A stretch of 64,000 nt of DNA from positions 124,001 through 188,000 of the forward strand of contig JJOH01000003.1 of assembly GCA_000696115.1 (NCBI GenBank). The letters are read 5' to 3'. A program made the position numbers and the translations under genes. Of this stretch, positions 39,180 through 47,100 are shown in pieces. The DNA is from Streptomyces olindensis. GTDB lineage: Bacteria > Actinomycetota > Actinomycetes > Streptomycetales > Streptomycetaceae. Under the pieces are notes generated by a model, which saw only the letters and a program-made list of their open reading frames with translations, had not been told where the DNA came from and searched no databases. The stretch's first letter is position 1. Every line of letters begins with the position of its first letter.

Positions 39180-39719
39180 TCAGAGCCGGTACGGCTTGTT
39201 GCGCCGGCGCAGGTACCAGGCCGTCGCGAGGACGCCCGCCCCGACCAGCGTGCCGCCCGCCACCAGCGTGACGGTGCCGTAGTCCGTCGACGAACCGCCG
39301 ACCCCGCCCATGACACCGCGGGACGGCGAGGCCGTCGGGGACGGGGACCGCGTGGGGGAGGGAGCGGGGGAGACGACGACGGACTGGGTGCCCGCGGTGG
39401 TGCCGTCGGAGCAGATGACGATGACCGTGTACGTGCCCGGAGTGACGTTCGACCAGGCGGCGGACTGGCTGGTGGACGTCCCCGACAGGGGCACCTGACG
39501 CCCCTGGGCGAAGCTGCCCTGGCTGCTGGTGAGGAGCGAGGCGGTGCCCCAGCTGCCGTTGATCTGGGTGCACGTACTGGTGGTGACCGAGACCGTGGAG
39601 CCCGTGGTGCTCACGGAGATGCCCGGGCCCGCGGCAGCGGGCACCGCCGCCAGGGCGAGGGGCAGCGCGGCGGCGGCCACGGTCAGGCCGGAGCGGAGAA
39701 CTGGCGATGAGTTGCGCAT
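39180..39719 (-). CDS. Secreted, C-terminally anchored small surface protein
   Basis: A 179-residue protein of unknown function. It has a Sec signal peptide (cleavage near AAA-GP, about residue 31), a Ser/Thr-rich beta domain with two cysteines (TSTCTQINGSWG and VIVICSDGT), a Pro/Ser linker (SPAPSPTRSPSPTASPSR), and a C-terminal hydrophobic helix with a RRRNKPYRL tail. The tail resembles a sortase stop-transfer end, but no LPXTG/LAXTG motif is visible, so simple membrane anchoring is more likely. Confidence 0.75.
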   Translation of the reverse strand: MRNSSPVLRSGLTVAAAALPLALAAVPAAAGPGISVSTTGSTVSVTTSTCTQINGSWGTASLLTSSQGSFAQGRQVPLSGTSTSQSAAWSNVTPGTYTVIVICSDGTTAGTQSVVVSPAPSPTRSPSPTASPSRGVMGGVGGSSTDYGTVTLVAGGTLVGAGVLATAWYLRRRNKPYRL

Positions 39720-39892
39720 GTGACTGCCCTCCGGCGGCACGGTTGGCGGTACATCCCTAGCGCCGCCGAGGGTCGGGAACGCCCGTGCTGCCTCAGGGTC
39801 AGCCAAGGCGCCCCGGGTCCGGACCGCACGCCGGGTGCCCCCGTGCAGGTGACGGCGTCCACCGGCCGGCCCAGGCCGCACGGGCACGTCCG

Positions 39893-40876
39893 TCAGCGTG
39901 GGCGCGTCGTCACCGTCCGCTCCGCGGAGAAGGCGCCCCAGGTGCCGTCCGGCAGCATCGCCCGGATCCGGACACGATGGCCGACCCCGGCCTCCCGCCC
40001 GACGTAGAAGCTGTACGTCGCCCGGTCGCGCGGGGCGCGCCCGCCGAACACGAGGGACGTGGCGGGACGGCCGTCCAGATGGATCTGGTACTCGGCGACC
40101 TCGCCGTCGACCCGCGGCGGCACCCAGCTCAGATCGATGTAGTACGCCCCGTCCGCACGGTGGCTCGCCGCCCGGAAGTCGGTGGGGGCCGTGGCACGTC
40201 CGTCGCCACGGCCCGGGGTGGCGAGGCGGACGGCGGCAGTGGCGGGGGAGACGTTGCCCGCCGCGTCCCGGGCCCGGACGGTGAACGCGTAGGACGTGCC
40301 GGGGCGCAGCCCCGTGACAACGGTGGCCGTCTGGCCGCCGCCCACACTGTGGATCTTCGTGTCCCCCTGGTGGATGTCGTACGACACCACGTCCCGGTCG
40401 TCCGCCGGGGCGGACCAGGACAGCTGGACCGCCCGGCTTCCGGCCGGCCGCCCGCTGAGCCCCGAGGGGCGCGCCGGTGCGGAACGGTCGTCCGCGACGG
40501 CCGCGGGAGTCCTCGCCCGGACCTCCCGGCTGCGCGGCCCGAGCCGCCCGTCGGCGTCCCGCGCCCGCACCGTGAAGGCATACAGCGTGGAGGGGCGGAG
40601 CCTGGTGACATCCACCATGTGCTCCGAACCGGGCACTTCCCTGACCATCGTGGTGCCGCGATACACCTCGTAGACCTCGGCCTCAGGGATGGCGTTCCAC
40701 ATGACGTGCACGCTCGTCGCACTGCCCGCGGTGGCCGTCACCCCCGCCGGCGCACCGGGTGGAGCACCGCCGTGCCCTTCGTCCGCACCGGCCCAGCCGC
40801 AGGAGGCCACCAGCGCGAGACACCCGCAGAGCGCGACGCGACGAAGGAGAGAGAGCGGAGTGGAAGGGCCTCGCAC
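39893..40876 (-). CDS. Lipoprotein with three fibronectin type III domains
   Basis: A 327-residue extracellular lipoprotein. The GTG at 40876 has GGGAGG seven bases upstream and gives a lipoprotein signal with lipobox LVASC (Cys26). Three FnIII domains follow at about 42-140, 148-240 and 245-327, each with the conserved Trp and Tyr-x-x-x-V-x-A pattern (LYAFTVRARD, SYAFTVRARD). No catalytic domain is attached. Its role may be adhesion or carbohydrate-surface interaction; FnIII modules usually accompany glycosidases, and a chitosanase is divergent next door. Confidence 0.85.
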   Translation of the reverse strand: MRGPSTPLSLLRRVALCGCLALVASCGWAGADEGHGGAPPGAPAGVTATAGSATSVHVMWNAIPEAEVYEVYRGTTMVREVPGSEHMVDVTRLRPSTLYAFTVRARDADGRLGPRSREVRARTPAAVADDRSAPARPSGLSGRPAGSRAVQLSWSAPADDRDVVSYDIHQGDTKIHSVGGGQTATVVTGLRPGTSYAFTVRARDAAGNVSPATAAVRLATPGRGDGRATAPTDFRAASHRADGAYYIDLSWVPPRVDGEVAEYQIHLDGRPATSLVFGGRAPRDRATYSFYVGREAGVGHRVRIRAMLPDGTWGAFSAERTVTTRPR

Positions 40877-41299
40877 GACACTGCCTCCCGGGAGCGGCAC
40901 TCGGGAATGGTCCGGACCAATATGACGTGACTGACGCGACCACATCAAGGGGAGGTGTGGGAGGAGTTCGACGAGGGAGGGAGGGGCGGGCGAGCGGCCG
41001 CGCCTGCGTCACCCCGCCGTGCGTGACCACTCGGGAGAGTTACGTATGCTGAAGGTCCTCACGGCCGAACACCTGGCGCACACCAGGGAGTTCGGGCCTG
41101 TCGCGCGGACCGCTGTCGTCGCAGATCCCGCGCCGGCGCGGGTGGCCGGGCAGCCCGGGTCTCACACGGACTCAGGCGCCCGGCCCCTGTCGGAGGTTGG
41201 GGCCGTGCACCGTCCGGCCCTCCAGCGGTGGCCGGGTGACGGCCCCGGGGCCAGAGTGGGCTGAGTGCCCGTCAGGTTCCTAGGAGAGGCTCCCGTATC
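40877..41299. other. Divergent intergenic region between FnIII lipoprotein and chitosanase
   Basis: About 420 bases. It contains the two promoters. A possible 72-codon frame from an ATG at 41046, preceded by GGGAGA, has no recognisable sequence and is not called. Nothing else is seen. Confidence 0.55.
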
Positions 41300-41983
41300 G
41301 TGCGTGTCCGGTCGCTCACCCTGGCCGCTGCCAGCGCCGCCCTGCTCGCCCCGACGACACCGCCCGCCACCGCGTCCCCGTCGGCGGCCTGGCGCGACAA
41401 CCCCGTGCGCGCCGCCGACCTGCTCGCCCGAGTCAAGGACTGCGCCCCCGTCTTCCGCGGCCGGTACCGCAGCGATCAGGGCGCACCCGCCGACATCCCG
41501 GTCTGCGGCACACGGGAGGCGGTGTTCTGGAAGGCCGACATGGACATCGACTGCGACGGCCGTCCGGGACCCCGCTGCAACCGCCGCACCGACCCGTACT
41601 TCGCCGCGAGCACGGCCTACGCCCAGTCCGACGGGCGGCCGTTGAGCGCCGAGAACCTGCCCTTCGTCGTCCTACCGGCACCGAGCCGCATCTGGGACTA
41701 CCGGAAGCACGGCGTGACCGGCGGCTCGGTCGTCGCCGTCGTGTACCGCGACCGCGTGCAGTACGCGGTCGTCGGCGACACGGGCCCGCAGGGCATCATC
41801 GGAGAGGCGTCCTACGCGACCGCCAAGGCACTCGGCATCCGCCCCGACCCGCACGGCGGCGGCGCGCCCTCCGGCGTCACCTACGTCGTGTTCAAGAACA
41901 CCCGCGTCTCACCCATCGAGGACCACGCCGCGGCCGTGGCGACAGGGGAGCGCCTGGCCAGACGGTTCATCGCCGCACGCTGA
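41300..41983 (+). CDS. Secreted GH75 chitosanase
   Basis: An endo-chitosanase of 227 residues that hydrolyses beta-1,4-glucosamine chains outside the cell. The N-terminus is a Sec signal peptide with cleavage near TASPS (about residue 26). The catalytic pair of the GH75 family, Asp and Glu nine residues apart, is Asp160 and Glu169 in VVGDTGPQGIIGEAS. The conserved DIDCDG and DPYFAAST segments are present. The GTG at 41300 lies after AGGAGAGG. GH75 enzymes are common in fungi and Streptomyces. Confidence 0.93.
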   Translation: MRVRSLTLAAASAALLAPTTPPATASPSAAWRDNPVRAADLLARVKDCAPVFRGRYRSDQGAPADIPVCGTREAVFWKADMDIDCDGRPGPRCNRRTDPYFAASTAYAQSDGRPLSAENLPFVVLPAPSRIWDYRKHGVTGGSVVAVVYRDRVQYAVVGDTGPQGIIGEASYATAKALGIRPDPHGGGAPSGVTYVVFKNTRVSPIEDHAAAVATGERLARRFIAAR

Positions 41984-42067
41984 GCGCGTGACGGGGCGTC
42001 ACGGATCGGCCCGAGGCAGTGCCGCGCCGGGCGCACCGCCGCGTGCGGCGCGCCCGGTGTCCGGCTC

Positions 42068-42487
42068 TCACACCTTCCGATACGTGTACGCCTCCGCGGC
42101 GGCCGACTCCACCGCCGCGAGATCCGCCCCGGTGGCCGCCGTGACGACCGCGGCCACGGCGCCCTCCACGAACGGGGCGTCCACCAGCCGTGTCCCCTCC
42201 GGGAGTTCGTCGCCTTCGGCGAGCAACGCCTTCACGGTGAGCACCGCGCTGCCCAGGTCGGTCAGGACGGCGACTCCGGCACCTCGGTCGACGGACGCGG
42301 CCGCCGCAGCGATCAGTTCGGCACTCGTGCCGAGCCCACCGCCCTCGGTGCCGCCCGCCGGGGCGACGGGCACCGCCGGGCCACCGCCCGCGAGCCCCTT
42401 CGCCAGCGCGGCGACCGACGCGGCCACCTCCGCGCTGTGCGACACCAGCACGATCCCCACGAGCCGCTCACCGCTCACGTCACTCAC
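42068..42487 (-). CDS. dhaM: Dihydroxyacetone kinase phosphotransfer subunit DhaM (EIIA-Man type)
   Basis: A 139-residue PTS EIIA-like subunit. The phosphorylated histidine is probably His17 in VLVSHS, and VAVLTDLGSAVLTVKALL matches the DhaM core. It lacks the HPr and EI domains found in longer E. coli DhaM, so it depends on the cell's general PTS proteins, which Streptomyces has. It passes phosphate from PEP to the ADP bound on DhaL. Its GTG overlaps the dhaL stop by eight bases. Confidence 0.93.
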   Translation of the reverse strand: MSDVSGERLVGIVLVSHSAEVAASVAALAKGLAGGGPAVPVAPAGGTEGGGLGTSAELIAAAAASVDRGAGVAVLTDLGSAVLTVKALLAEGDELPEGTRLVDAPFVEGAVAAVVTAATGADLAAVESAAAEAYTYRKV

Positions 42488-43079
42488 CGGCGGCCTCCGC
42501 GAGTCCGGCGATCAGCAGCGCCGACGACGTGGCACCCGGGTCCTGGTGCCCGATGCTGCGCTCGCCCACATAGCTCGCCCGGCCCTTGCGCGCCTGCAGC
42601 GGTGTCGTCGCCACGGCGCCCTCCTCCGCGGCGGCCCGGGCCGCCGCGAACGACTCGCCGAGCGCGTCCACCGCCGGCACCAGCGCGTCGATCATGGTCT
42701 TGTCGCCCGGCGCGGCACCGCCGAGGGTCATGACCGCGTCCACTCCGGCCCGCAGCGCCTCGGTCAGCTGCTCCGCGCTGACCTCGTCGGCGTCCCCGAG
42801 CGCCTTGCCCGTGCGGCGCAGCAGCGTCCCGTACAGCGGCCCCGAGGCGCCGCCGACCGTCGAGATCAACTGGCGTCCGGCCAGGGTCAGGACCCCGCCG
42901 GGCGTGCCGGGGGACTCCTTCTCCAGGGCGGCCGTCACGGCCGTGAACCCGCGCTGGAGGTTGCTGCCGTGATCGGCGTCCCCGATGGGGGAGTCGAGGG
43001 CGGTGAGCCGTTCCGCCTCGCGGTCGACGGACGCGGCGGTCGCCGTCATCCAACGGCGGAAAAAGTCGGCGTCGAGCAC
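42480..43079 (-). CDS. dhaL: Dihydroxyacetone kinase subunit DhaL
   Basis: A 199-residue nucleotide-binding subunit that holds ADP/ATP and two metal ions. The metal-binding motif SPIGDADHGSNLQRGF and the nucleotide loops GGASGPLYGTLL and GDKTMIDAL are all present. AAGGAG lies six bases from the GTG start. It is the middle gene of the dhaKLM operon, 49 bases after dhaK. Confidence 0.95.
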   Translation of the reverse strand: MLDADFFRRWMTATAASVDREAERLTALDSPIGDADHGSNLQRGFTAVTAALEKESPGTPGGVLTLAGRQLISTVGGASGPLYGTLLRRTGKALGDADEVSAEQLTEALRAGVDAVMTLGGAAPGDKTMIDALVPAVDALGESFAAARAAAEEGAVATTPLQARKGRASYVGERSIGHQDPGATSSALLIAGLAEAAGE

Positions 43080-43128
43080 TGGATCTCCTTGCCTGGTAGG
43101 TACGTGGTGCTCCTCTACCCCTTCTGTC

Positions 43129-44121
43129 TCACACGCCCCAGCGCAGCCCCGGCGTCTTCACCGGCGCGTCCCACAGCCGCAGCAGCTCCTCGTCGACCTG
43201 GCAGAGGGTGAGCGAGGCGCCCGCCATGTCCAGGGAGGTGACGTAGTTGCCCACCAGGACCCGGGCCACCGGGACACCGCGCTCGGCGAGCACCCGGTGC
43301 ACCTCGGCGTTGAAGCCGTACAGCTCCAGCAGCGGCGTCGCACCCATGCCGTTGACCAGGACCAGGACGGGATTGCGCGGGCGGAGGTCCTCCACCACCG
43401 CCTCGACGGCGACCTCCGCGATCTCGCCCGAGGTCATCATGGGCCGCCGCTCCCGGCCGGGCTCGCCGTGGATGCCGATGCCCAACTCCAGTTCGCCGGG
43501 CGGCAGATCGAAGGTGGGGCTGCCCTTGGCCGGCGTGCTGCAGGCGCTCAGCGCGATGCCGAAACTGCGGGAGTTCTCGTTGACCTGCCGGGCGATGGCC
43601 TCCACCCGCTCCAGCGGCATGCCCTCGTCGGCGGCGGCGCCGGCGATCTTCTCCACGAACAGGGTGGCACCGGTACCGCGCCGCCCCGCCGTGTAGAGGC
43701 TGTCGGTCACCGCCACGTCATCGTTGACCAGCACTTTCGCGATCTGGATGCCCTCGTCCTCGGCCAGCTCGGCGGCCATGTCGAAGTTGAGCACGTCACC
43801 GGTGTAGTTCTTCACGATGAACAGCACTCCGGCCCCGCTGTCCACGGCGGCGGCCGCGCGCAGCATCTGGTCGGGCACCGGGGAGGTGAACACCTCGCCC
43901 GGACAGGCCGCCGACAGCATGCCGGGACCGACGAAACCACCGTGCAACGGCTCGTGCCCCGAGCCCCCGCCCGAGACCAGCCCGACCTTTCCGGCCACGG
44001 GAGCGTCCCGCCGTACGATCACCCGGTTCTCCACGTCCACGGTCAGCTCCGGGTGGGCAGCCGCCAAGCCGCGCAGCGCGTCCGCGACCACGGTCTCCGG
44101 GACGTTGATCAGCATCTTCAC
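43129..44121 (-). CDS. dhaK: Dihydroxyacetone kinase subunit DhaK
   Basis: The substrate-binding subunit, 330 residues. It holds dihydroxyacetone covalently through His218 in GIGIHGEPG and contains the loop SGGGSGHEP. The GTG at 44121 has GGAGG five bases upstream and gives MKMLINVPE, the normal DhaK start. With DhaL and DhaM it makes dihydroxyacetone phosphate using PEP as phosphate source. No glycerol dehydrogenase is nearby, so dihydroxyacetone may come from elsewhere. Confidence 0.96.
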   Translation of the reverse strand: MKMLINVPETVVADALRGLAAAHPELTVDVENRVIVRRDAPVAGKVGLVSGGGSGHEPLHGGFVGPGMLSAACPGEVFTSPVPDQMLRAAAAVDSGAGVLFIVKNYTGDVLNFDMAAELAEDEGIQIAKVLVNDDVAVTDSLYTAGRRGTGATLFVEKIAGAAADEGMPLERVEAIARQVNENSRSFGIALSACSTPAKGSPTFDLPPGELELGIGIHGEPGRERRPMMTSGEIAEVAVEAVVEDLRPRNPVLVLVNGMGATPLLELYGFNAEVHRVLAERGVPVARVLVGNYVTSLDMAGASLTLCQVDEELLRLWDAPVKTPGLRWGV

Positions 44122-44308
44122 GGGAACCTCCAGGTGAGACTGGTATCTGGGCCTCTGACCTTCATCTTCGCAGGCCTCTTTGCCACAGGCATCGGGGAAG
44201 GAGGTTCTGGGCGGCGGAGGCCTTGCCGCGGCCGCCGCCGGGACGCCTTCTTCGGCGTCTGGGCCCCGCGCATTCCGTGAGGTGGACAGGGCTTGGCAGC
44301 CCGCTGGC

Positions 44309-44320
44309 TGAACCGATTCA
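44309..44320. promoter_or_regulatory. Possible LacI/GalR-type operator
   Basis: TGAACCGATTCA is a near-palindrome with central CG and lies 41 bases upstream of the 44361 start, in the divergent region with dhaK. The form fits LacI-family sites, but it is short and could occur by chance. Confidence 0.35.
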
Positions 44321-44360
44321 ATGACGGCGTCCGTGATCGTGCCGTCAGGGGGAGGACCGG

Positions 44361-46418
44361 GTGCTGACACAGGAGGAAGGGGCAACTGCCCTGCCAAGTG
44401 CGGGCGTTGCCGTGCCGGAGACGCTCGCCTTCGGCTCCGGACACATTGTCCTCGACGCTCTCACCGGTGCCCCCCTGCAGTTCGTCGACGAGCAGGACCG
44501 GGACCGCCGGTTCCTGCTGGAACCCGGCGCCACCGTGTGGCACTCGGTCGAGCACCAGTGGGGTTCGGGACATCTGGTGACGGACCGGGGCGGCGCCCGC
44601 TGGCACACACCCGTCGAGCTGCGGGTGGCGGACGGGGTGGTCGAGGCCGTGCACAGGCCTCTGCCGGGAGTCGATGTGGAGGTGCGGCGCGCTGTGCGCG
44701 GGGACCTGCTGCACGAGCGGTACTCGGTCGTCAACACCGGTCAGGAGCCGCTCACCATCAGCGGCCTGGGCGTCCAGACCCCCTTCGCCGACCTGTACGA
44801 CGGCGCGGAGCACTCCCTCGGCTGGGCGGTGCACGCGCACGTGTTCACCGGCGGGACATGGGCCTGGGTGCTGGCGCAGCCGATGTCGGGGGAAGGGCGG
44901 TGCCTGGGGCTGATCGTGCGGGAGGGGGCGCTGCGGGCGTACTCCGTGGAGTCGCGCAACCAGTACTCGCAGTCCGACGCCCGTGGTCACCTGGTGCTTC
45001 TGGTCACCGACCAGGCCCGCAATCCACAGGCGTTCGGCGGCCAGCCGGTGCTGCGCCTGGCTCCTGGAGAGTCGGTGACCATGGCATGGGAGCTGGGCTG
45101 GTACTCCTCGGTCGCGGACTTCACCGCCGCGACCAGACCGCCGGCCGTCCTCTCCGCCTACGCCGCCGAGATCGGACAGTCGATCACCGTCGAGGCGTCC
45201 TCGGTGAGCAGCCCGGACGCCGGGGTGACGGTGGACCACGACGCGGACGGCCGCCACCGGGTCAGGGCGTCCCGGCACGGCACCTACACGCTCGACGTCG
45301 GTGACGGTGCCCGTACCGAGGTCCTGTTCCACCTCCCGCTGGACGAGGTCGTACGGCGCCGGGTGGCCTACATAACCAGGTACCAGCGGGCCCGGGAACG
45401 GCCCGGCCTGCTCGCCCACGCCTTCGTGCCGGTGGACACCAGGACCGGACTCACCCAGGCGACCAACGGCTGGTCGGACTGGACGGACGGCTCCGAGCGG
45501 ATCGCCATGCCGCTGCTGCTCCAGGCCGCCGCCGCCCACGGCCTGGCGGACCCGGAGGAGATCGGCCCCCTGCTGGACGGCTGGTCCCGCTTCGCCCGCC
45601 GGCATCTGCTGGACGAGACCGCCGCCCCGCGCCGCGGCTCCCAGAACTGGCACACCGGACCCCGGCTGTACGACACCCCGTGGCTGGCCCACTTCTTCCA
45701 CGACCGGCACCGGGCCCACGGCCGGCCGGAGGATCTCGACTTCGCCGCCCGCGTCATCGAGCGGAGCTTCGAACTCGGCGGTGCCACGCACCTGTCGATC
45801 GGCCTGTCCCCGACGACGCTGGCCGTCTGCGACAGCCTGGACACCGCCGGGCAGGAAGACCGCGCCGAGAGGATGCGAGGCCGACTGGTCGACAGCGCAC
45901 GGCAGTTCGTGCGCATGGGCAGGCGGCTGCCCGCCCACGAGGTGGCCTACGAGCAGTCCATCGTCGCTCCCCTGCTGGATCTCCTCGTCGACGCCCACAC
46001 CCTGACCGGGGATCCCGCCTTCCACGACGCGGTCGCCGAACGGCTGCCCTGGCTGCTGGCCTTCGGCGGACCCCAGCCGCACGTCCGCCTGCACGGCATA
46101 GCGATCCGCCACTGGGACGGCTACTGGTTCGGCGCCCACCGCCTGTGGGGAGACGTCTTCCCCCACTACTGGAGCACCCTGACCGCCACCACCCTCCTGG
46201 GTCTGCCGGCCACCCTGCGCACGGCCGGCACCGACCGGCTGGCCGAGGCGATCCTGCGCGCCAACATGGCCAACTACCACGAGGACGGCTCCGCCACCTG
46301 CGCCTTCGTCCTGCCCTCGACCGTCGACGGCCGCCCCGCGCACACGGCCGACCCGCTCGCCAACGACCAGGACTGGCACCTGGTGCTGTGGCTGCGGGCA
46401 CAGGGTCCGCGGCTATAG
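44361..46418 (+). CDS. Large protein resembling (alpha/alpha)-barrel glycoside hydrolases; function unknown
   Basis: A 685-residue soluble protein without signal peptide. I do not recognise a named family. Residues about 20-340 are beta-rich, resembling the super-sandwich domain that precedes helical barrels in several glycosidases and lyases. Residues about 345-680 are helical with repeating hairpins and conserved-looking aromatic/acidic segments: NGWSDWTDGSERIAMP, GSQNWHTGPRLYDTPWL, HDVxYEQS-like HEVAYEQSIVAP and HWDGYWFGAHRLWGDVFPHYW. This pattern suggests a six-hairpin glycosidase or polysaccharide lyase. GGGGAGG precedes the GTG. It is 33 bases upstream of the SUKH gene. A possible sugar-type operator lies upstream. 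Confidence 0.7.
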   Translation: MLTQEEGATALPSAGVAVPETLAFGSGHIVLDALTGAPLQFVDEQDRDRRFLLEPGATVWHSVEHQWGSGHLVTDRGGARWHTPVELRVADGVVEAVHRPLPGVDVEVRRAVRGDLLHERYSVVNTGQEPLTISGLGVQTPFADLYDGAEHSLGWAVHAHVFTGGTWAWVLAQPMSGEGRCLGLIVREGALRAYSVESRNQYSQSDARGHLVLLVTDQARNPQAFGGQPVLRLAPGESVTMAWELGWYSSVADFTAATRPPAVLSAYAAEIGQSITVEASSVSSPDAGVTVDHDADGRHRVRASRHGTYTLDVGDGARTEVLFHLPLDEVVRRRVAYITRYQRARERPGLLAHAFVPVDTRTGLTQATNGWSDWTDGSERIAMPLLLQAAAAHGLADPEEIGPLLDGWSRFARRHLLDETAAPRRGSQNWHTGPRLYDTPWLAHFFHDRHRAHGRPEDLDFAARVIERSFELGGATHLSIGLSPTTLAVCDSLDTAGQEDRAERMRGRLVDSARQFVRMGRRLPAHEVAYEQSIVAPLLDLLVDAHTLTGDPAFHDAVAERLPWLLAFGGPQPHVRLHGIAIRHWDGYWFGAHRLWGDVFPHYWSTLTATTLLGLPATLRTAGTDRLAEAILRANMANYHEDGSATCAFVLPSTVDGRPAHTADPLANDQDWHLVLWLRAQGPRL

Positions 46419-46451
46419 TCGGCCCGAGCCCTGCGTGAACACTGAGGTGGT

Positions 46452-47057
46452 GTGGCCGGAGTGTCCGAGACGGAAGAAGTGCGGTCGGCGTGGGGGCGGA
46501 TCGTGCGCTGGCTCACGGCGAACGCGCCGTCGACCGCGCAGGCGCTGCGCGGCCCGGCGACCCATGAGGACATCGCGGGTCTGCGCGAGGCCCTGGGGTT
46601 CGAGGTGCCCGACGTGCTCGAGGCGTTGCTGCGGATGAACAACGGCAGCACCGCGAAGGACACCACGAGGACCCTCCCCAACGGGCGTGTGGTGCCCGCC
46701 CGGCACCTGGATTCGGTGATCTTCCCGTTCGGGAAGGTGTTCCTGGGGTGCGAGGAGATCATCGCGCGGCGCGCCCAGCTGCTGGCCTCGGCGCAGGAAG
46801 CGGAGGGCTACTGGAAGCCCTCCTTGATCCCGGTCATCTGGGATTTCGAAGGTGCCTACCACGGCTATGCCCTCGACGCATCCGGGGCTTCGCAATCCCG
46901 GATGCTCACGTACGCGGAAGTGAGCCCGAACGAGACCGACCCGACGGTCTCCCTCGGGGAACTGCTGACGTCGTTCGCCGACGGAATGGACCGCGGCATG
47001 TGGGACGTTCAGCGCCCGCTGGTGGAGAACGGCTCTCTCAGGTGGCGTGAGGACTGA
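46452..47057 (+). CDS. SMI1/KNR4 (SUKH) family protein, possible immunity protein
   Basis: A 201-residue cytoplasmic SUKH-superfamily protein. The N-terminal half has ATHEDIAGLREALGFEVPDVLEALLRMNNGS (parts: LREALGF, VPDVLEALLRMNNGS), the usual SUKH start, then ILPF-like VIFPFGKVFLG and SLIPVIWDFEGAYHGYALD with the glycine-rich beta core. SUKH proteins are frequent immunity proteins against nuclease toxins but also occur as general factors. It converges with the gene for a huge secreted protein whose C-terminus looks like a NucA/NucB DNase; the stops are 43 bases apart. The link is by position, not by co-transcription. Confidence 0.85.
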   Translation: MAGVSETEEVRSAWGRIVRWLTANAPSTAQALRGPATHEDIAGLREALGFEVPDVLEALLRMNNGSTAKDTTRTLPNGRVVPARHLDSVIFPFGKVFLGCEEIIARRAQLLASAQEAEGYWKPSLIPVIWDFEGAYHGYALDASGASQSRMLTYAEVSPNETDPTVSLGELLTSFADGMDRGMWDVQRPLVENGSLRWRED

Positions 47058-47067
47058 CCCCGGCGTG

Positions 47068-47093
47068 GGGGCCGCCCCGGGAGGGACGGCCCC
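47068..47093. terminator. Bidirectional hairpin between SUKH gene and giant-protein gene
   Basis: GGGGCCG and CGGCCCC form a perfect seven-base stem with a 12-base loop between two convergent stops. Confidence 0.6.
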
Positions 47094-47100
47094 GCGCAGC

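Noticed and set aside
41046..41264. A 72-codon frame with GGGAGA upstream, before the chitosanase
   Set aside because: No recognisable sequence or clear coding pattern; left as intergenic.
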